Origin: Botrytis cinerea B05.10
Taxonomy: Eukaryota; Ascomycota; Leotiomycetes; Helotiales; Sclerotiniaceae
Direction of reading: 5' to 3'
DNA length: 64,000 nt
NCBI RefSeq assembly: GCF_000143535.2
Contig: NC_037324.1
Span: 1,054,001 to 1,118,000 of the forward strand
Shown here piece after piece: positions 58,851 through 64,000 of this stretch (its first letter is position 1; the number at the start of each line of letters is the position of its first letter). The translations under genes were made by a program, and so were the position numbers. The notes under the pieces are model-generated. The model was not told the origin of the DNA and searched no databases. It was given only the letters and a program-made list of their open reading frames with translations.

Positions 58851-59201
58851 TCCCTCCAATTCAATTCTTCTTACGCCATCATAATACCTACGTACTTGTT
58901 GCCCAAGAGTACCAAACATCCCTACCTCCCTCCCAAATCTACATCCCCATCCATTCTCCAAGATCCTTTCCACCTCCTCGCCCCGACCCTCCTCTCCTCT
59001 CCTCCTCTCCCCCTCGCCCCAATACTCTTCCAATCAATTGCGCTGGCAGAATAATGCCCATAAGAGTAATTACTAAGTCGTCAATACATCATAGAACTAC
59101 TCTCTATTACTTATGATTCTCAACGTCGCCATTGTACTACTTTCGACGTATTGATTCCCCCGTCCATTTGTTTCGTTTCGTTTCGTCTCATTTCATTCAT
59201 C

Positions 59202-61640
59202 ATGTCGGAAGAAAAGATTCAACCCCCTCAACCCTCACAACCCACACAACAAAAATATTCGAGATACCGATCAGTAAGAGCCTTGCCATCGAAGCCCGAT
59301 CCGGCACCTCCAAACCAAGATGTGCACCAACAATCGCAGAATACTTCCATGTCGAGGACGAAAAGTATGTCCCGATATCGACGTCCAAAATTAACCCCTC
59401 AATCCGATCATTCGCCCCCGGTACCGTCATTGCCAGTCTCGCATGCCCAGCCAACATCTCCAGATCCCGCCGCGAGAATTCCCATGACACGACGAACCAC
59501 GGATCCAGCTGATTCTGCCATTGGCCTTCCAACAAACTATGCGCAAACGAGACGCCCCATCCCCAAGCGATCGCAATCCCACTTGGGCGCGGCGGTGGCG
59601 GGGGAACCTCAAAATTGCGACGAGCGACAACAGACTTATGAACCAAATTATCACAGTGACCATGGCGTAAATCAACAAATCCTCTCTCCGTCGCATTCCC
59701 CTCCACCGGTTTCTCTCCCCGTTCAATTGAGTGACGAGGAGACGGAGAGGATCTTGGCAGAACAGAAGCGCAAGGATTTGGAGCGATTGGAAGCCACACT
59801 GGATGCTGCTGCAAATGACTCGGTCAAGAGCCCTCCTCAGAAATTCGCATTTTTTAGTAGTAAGAGACGTGCGACGACAACCACGAAACCGCCCCTACCT
59901 TCGGTCTTGGACAATATCGCATCAATCCAGCGTACGATAGGTGATGGTCCTCCCATAAATGATGCGCCCGTCATCAATCCGGTGGGTATTCAACAAGGTG
60001 GAGGAGGAATAGTACCGCAAACCGATGCTCCAATCTCAGCATCAAATGCGCCGGAGAGGGTAAGTCTAATAACTGTGTTCAATTCAAAAATCGGACTGAC
60101 GATTCTTTTTTAGAGAGTCTTGATTCGCTGTAAACAATCATCAATCAACCTACCGGTCGACGGAGATACGACTCCCACTGATATCATAAATTCGGCTGCA
60201 AACATCATGTCGACCAATATCGATCCAAACACTGCCGTATTATTGGAGTCCTACACAACTCTTGGTCTAGAGCGAAAAATTCGGCGTTATGAACATATTA
60301 GAGATATCATGAATTCTTGGGATAGAGACACGCAAAATTCTCTCATTGTGGAAGGTTCCGATTACCTTGATCATGAAGAAGACCTAGACGCATCATCGGT
60401 ACCCACAGATGCGCCTCAAGATGTTACCGTGCAGCTTTATCATTCTCAGAAACCCGGCAAATGGAACAAGCGTTATATCACACTTCTTTCTTCCGGTCAA
60501 GTATTTGTCTCGAAAAAGTCGGGCGTGGGCATGAACGATAAAGATTCCATGAACATTTGTCATTTATCTGATTTCGATATCTATACCCCAACAGCGCAAC
60601 AGATTAGGAAAACTCTCAAACCTCCAAGGAAGAATTGTTATGCTATCAAGAGTCAACAGAAAACTGCAATGTTTTTGAGTGCAGAAAATTACGTACACTT
60701 CTTTTGTACCGATGATCACATTGCGGCAAATGCGTGGTATTCAGCCGTTCAGAGATGGCGAAGTTGGTATTTGGTTAATAAGAAGGGTGAAGGTCAGAAG
60801 AAAGCTACGAAAACGGTCAAGACGATGAAAACCAAACTCTCATCAGGCCTAGGAACCGTTAAAGGTGCTCGCACACACAGGGTAAACGTTTCGGTGGATG
60901 AAGATCCATACATGATTGGATCATTTAAACCATTACTCGACATGGACCGTTTCGATAAATCAGAAGCAGATGATTCAACCGAGGATGAGAGACCGTTACA
61001 AGTTCCTTTTCATCTACGAAATACATCTACAATAGCACCTCTTCCTCGACCCGTTAAAGAGAGACCACCGATAGCATATCGAGCGCCACCTCAAGAAGAT
61101 CAATTCGCATCAGGTGGATTGTTAGGAAGAACATATTCAGTTCGTCAAAAAGCACAGCAAGATCGAGAGTATAGTCTTAAAAATGGATCTTTCACAGATG
61201 GCCCGACTCTCATAAATGGCAGCGCTCAATCTCGAGCAATGTCGATGCCTACGAAAGCCAAACGTTTAGAAGTAGCTAATGCTGCTAATACAAGTCTTTC
61301 ACGCAGTCCAAGTAGCAGAAAAACTAAACCGTTATTGGATTTCACGCCTCAATTTGAAGAGGCACCGCAGTGGAATAAAAAAGGCAAGGGTCATGGTGTA
61401 GCGGCTCCTTCAGGAGTATTATTGGTTGATGCAGCGAATACACCGGACATTGGTTTGAATGATATTCCAAAAGCAAATACAGTATTTAGGAGAGAAACGA
61501 CGACGCAGAGACCGAGAACAGGTACGAATGGAAGGGATAGGGGACATTCGGGGACTAGGGAACCATTTATTAAGGGTGGATTGGTAGAGGGTTCATTGAC
61601 AAGTAGTGGAAGAGAGAGGGGAAGGGTGGGATATGAATGA
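59202..61640 (+). CDS. RA-PH domain protein (Mig10/RIAM/lamellipodin or Grb7-like)
   Basis: Likely a Ras-type GTPase effector that also binds membrane phosphoinositides; in animals this RA-PH pair links GTPases to polarity and actin. Exons 59202-60059 and 60114-61640 give 794 residues (GT at 60060, TTTTTTAG acceptor; phase 0). Residues 1-285 are disordered, Pro/Ser/Gln-rich, with a short charged helix (SDEETERILAEQKRKDLERLEATL, near 185-208). The RA-like domain is at about 288-368 (RVLIRCKQSSINLPVDGDTT, TAVLLESYTTLGLERKIRRYE). The PH domain is at about 389-504 (VTVQLYHSQKPGKWNKRYITL to NAWYSAVQRWRSWYLVNKK), preceded by the spacing typical of MRL/Grb proteins. A Lys-rich stretch and a long Ser/Arg/Pro tail follow. 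The ATG at 59202 has good context (TCATCATGTC); upstream only a TTG extends the frame. Confidence 0.88.
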
Positions 61641-62385
61641 GATATTGGAGAATGGAGATGGAAGAGGGACTAAGTTTCTTTTGTATGCGATGGACTTTTG
61701 GACCTTGAGGGTAGGGATTTGGAAATCAAAACTGGATGGAATATCTGGCCGAATTGAGAAATTGGGATGGGGGTATGTTTGGCTCTTTGCGGTGTTTATG
61801 AATGATTAGATACCAGTGAGACGGAGATACCTAGGTAGTACTTTTTTTACATTTTTTTCGCCTTTGGATGTATATTTGTTGTCGTTAAATCAATTTGATG
61901 CGTTTTTTTGGGTTTTGAATGTTGAGGGTTTGGTGAGAGTTCTTTTGAATTGCTGTGATTTTGTGAATTTGTGGTTGTTTGTATTTGTGTTCTGGGGGGG
62001 GAGGAAGTATTGATGAATGATGAGATATTGAGAACATATGTGTGATTTTGATTTATTTAATTGATTGATTGATTATTGGTTTATTTGATTGTTGGTTTAT
62101 TTTTTAATTGGTTATTGAGATACTTTTTGGTATTGTCAAAGTTTATAGGAGAAGGAGAAGGAGAAGGAGAAGGAGGAGGATTTAATGTTTGAATTTTGGA
62201 TATTTGATTGATTGATTCTTTCTTTTTTTATGTCTCTCTCTATCTCTTTCTCTCTCTCTCTGTGTATGTGTTTGTATATGAAGATCTGCAAAATTTGTAT
62301 GGATATTCTTTCTTGAGGAAGAGAGGGGAAGGAAGAGGGAAAGGAGGGGAGATTTTATACGGATATTCTTTCTTTCTTTTTTTTT

Positions 62386-62410
62386 GGGGGGGGGGGGGGG
62401 GGGGGGGGGG
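62386..62410. repeat. Poly-G run of 25
   Basis: Twenty-five consecutive G directly after a T-rich run; length probably uncertain in the assembly. Confidence 0.9.
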
Positions 62411-62741
62411 AGGGAGAGGGGAAGCTAGATGGGTTGAGTATGTATGTATGTATATATGTTTGTGTGTATGTTTCTGTTTTCTTTCGGGGGAGCCGGGGTT
62501 TTCTTTCCTCGGATTCTTGGATTGATTTTTGGTTTTGGTTTTGGTTTATCTTTTGAGGTTGGGTTGGGTTGGGTTGGTTGATTCTACTTTTGGTTTTGAC
62601 TTGGGTTTGTTTTTGGGATGTTGGGAGTTGGGGATGGGAATGGGAATGGGAATGGGAATGAGTGAAGAATTAAGGATGGGTGGGTGAGGGATGGGTGAGT
62701 GAGAGGATAAGAGAGATTTGATTGTCAAGTTTCTTTGCTGT

Positions 62742-62778
<37 letters not shown>
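62742..62778. repeat. (GTA)n microsatellite
   Basis: Twelve GTA units. Confidence 0.95.
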
Positions 62779-63031
62779 CGGTGGTGTTATGGATTGGATC
62801 GTGCTGGATTGTATTTTGCTAAGTTGAGTTGAGTCGAGTTGAGTTGAGTTGAGCTTTTGGTATGGAGATATGAGTAGTTTGTTGATGTATGTTTTTCATG
62901 AAAAGGGGAGTGGATGTTGTTGTTGTTGGTTTTTGGGATGTCGGGTTGGATGTGTGGGATGGGGGAGAGAGGGGAGATTAGATATCAGGAGTTTTATATC
63001 CATCTATCTACTATCCAGAACTCAAGAGATG

Positions 63032-63116
63032 GATAGATAGATAGATAGATAGATAGATGGGTGGGTAGATGGGTGGGTAGTGAAGTGAAGTAAGTAAGTA
63101 AGTAAGTAAGTAAGTA
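63032..63116. repeat. (GATA)n and (AGTA)n microsatellites
   Basis: GATA array at 63032-63058 and an AGTA array at 63088-63116, separated by GGGTGGGTAGAT units. Confidence 0.92.
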
Positions 63117-63295
63117 TCTCTCTTCCTTCCTGGAAAGAGAAATGGAAAGGGTATGGATTTCATCTGTGGTTAGCTGGTTGATTGATTGATTGATTGGTTG
63201 CTTGGTTCTTTATATGATTATTTGGGATTTTTGTTGTTTGTGTGATGTGGTGTATAGTGCTGGGAAGGAAGGGAAGGGAAGGGGGTTTCTGTTGA

Positions 63296-63331
63296 GTATG
63301 TATGTATGTATGTATGTATGTATGTATGTAT
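63296..63331. repeat. (GTAT)n microsatellite
   Basis: Nine GTAT units. Confidence 0.95.
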
Positions 63332-64000
63332 AGCAAACAAGGAATAGAAAATGAAATAATATGAATATCTTAGATATATATATATCTCCATCTCACCCTC
63401 CTCTTGATTTCTATCTTGATATTAGATTCTTGAAGGGAAACTCGTTTGTGTGGTGTAGTTTAGAGATTAGAGGTTGGAGAGGAGAGGTTGAAGATGGGAT
63501 TACTTGGTATTGGCGGTAGTAGTAGTGAGTGAATAGGGATGGGTGGGGATAGGTATTAAAGGAGGAGGAGGAGAAGGAGGAGGAGGTTTCTAATAAATAG
63601 ATAATTTACAAATGGCTATTAATATTGATAGATTTTGTTCATAGATTGATTAACTTAGATAGACTAGATAGGTTATGTATTTTTAATCAGTGACGAAATT
63701 AGTGATTGGTGATTAGTGAAGTGTAGTGATGATTTTATAGTATTGGGGTGTATATATATATATATATGTATGTATATGTATGTATGTATCTGTTTGGATG
63801 TTTGAGTTGGTGTTTGAGGGGTTTTAAGCGGATTTGGTTTGAGGTGATGTGATGTAGATTGGCGGATGAAATGACGTGGTTTGTAGATAGATAGATGTAT
63901 TGGTAGGTGGTGGTGGGTTTGGTGTATACATATATATATATATTGTATTTAGTTGGTTGGGAGGGGAGGTTGGTGATGATTTTATTGTGTATTTGAATAT

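Larger units (their letters stand above)
54235..59201. other. Microsatellite-dense gene desert upstream of the RA-PH gene
   Basis: About 5 kb with no supported gene. It carries at least a dozen different simple repeats, listed in part below. From about 58400 to 59200 the plus strand is C/T-rich and probably includes the promoter and leader of the RA-PH gene. Overlapping long frames on both strands at 57442-58397 arise from low-complexity sequence. Confidence 0.6.
61641..64000. other. G/T-rich microsatellite desert at the right edge
   Basis: About 2.4 kb with no supported gene. The plus strand is very rich in G and T. Beyond the arrays listed separately it contains GGTTT, GGGTT, GGGAAT, GAGTT and GGAGAA units and TATA runs near 63752 and 63930. 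The left part is presumably the 3' untranslated region of the RA-PH gene. Confidence 0.6.

Overview
The window is nuclear DNA of a filamentous ascomycete. Genes are split by short GT-AG introns (mostly 48-110 bases, many with a visible TACTAAC-like branch site), promoters and 5' leaders are CT-rich, and the gene set (Crh-type glucan transglycosylase, cutinase, AA9 lytic polysaccharide monooxygenase with CBM1, sedolisin protease, Ctk1 kinase, APC8) is that of Pezizomycotina. The wall-degrading secretome would fit a plant-associated Leotiomycete such as the Botrytis/Sclerotinia group. That placement is inference; I could not search a database.

Layout. 0-3 kb: mostly intergenic, one weak gene remnant on the minus strand. 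3.2-6.5 kb: a Ctk1/CDK12-type CTD kinase with a long SR-rich N-terminus. 7.9-8.8 kb: a small alpha-kinase. 10.5-15.2 kb: a Ser/Thr-rich one-pass membrane protein, a GT32 glycosyltransferase and a Vps62-repeat protein with an aerolysin-like tail. 18.9-20.3 kb: Crh-type GH16 enzyme. 24.6-25.4 kb: cutinase. 26.2-31.6 kb: CutC, an F-box-like protein, and a protein starting with a dual-acylation motif (MGNCC). 33.4-37.8 kb: farnesyl diphosphate synthase and APC8 from a shared divergent promoter. 37.9-38.5 kb: a coding-like, apparently frameshifted gene remnant. 39.4-43.4 kb: AA9-CBM1 and a sedolisin, convergent. 45.9-47 kb: a RmlD/MAT2B-like reductase with a 20-base micro-exon. 48.9-50.5 kb: O-methyltransferase. 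50.5-59.2 kb: gene desert dense in microsatellites, holding a frameshifted gene fragment and a 1.15 kb inverted-repeat structure. 59.2-61.6 kb: RA-PH protein. 61.6-64 kb: G/T-rich microsatellite desert.

The genes do not form an obvious pathway cluster. Housekeeping functions (transcription elongation, cell cycle, isoprenoids, polarity signalling) are interspersed with secreted wall-active enzymes. Gene models below were rebuilt exon by exon; all main models keep frame across every proposed junction. No tRNA, rRNA or CRISPR was seen.
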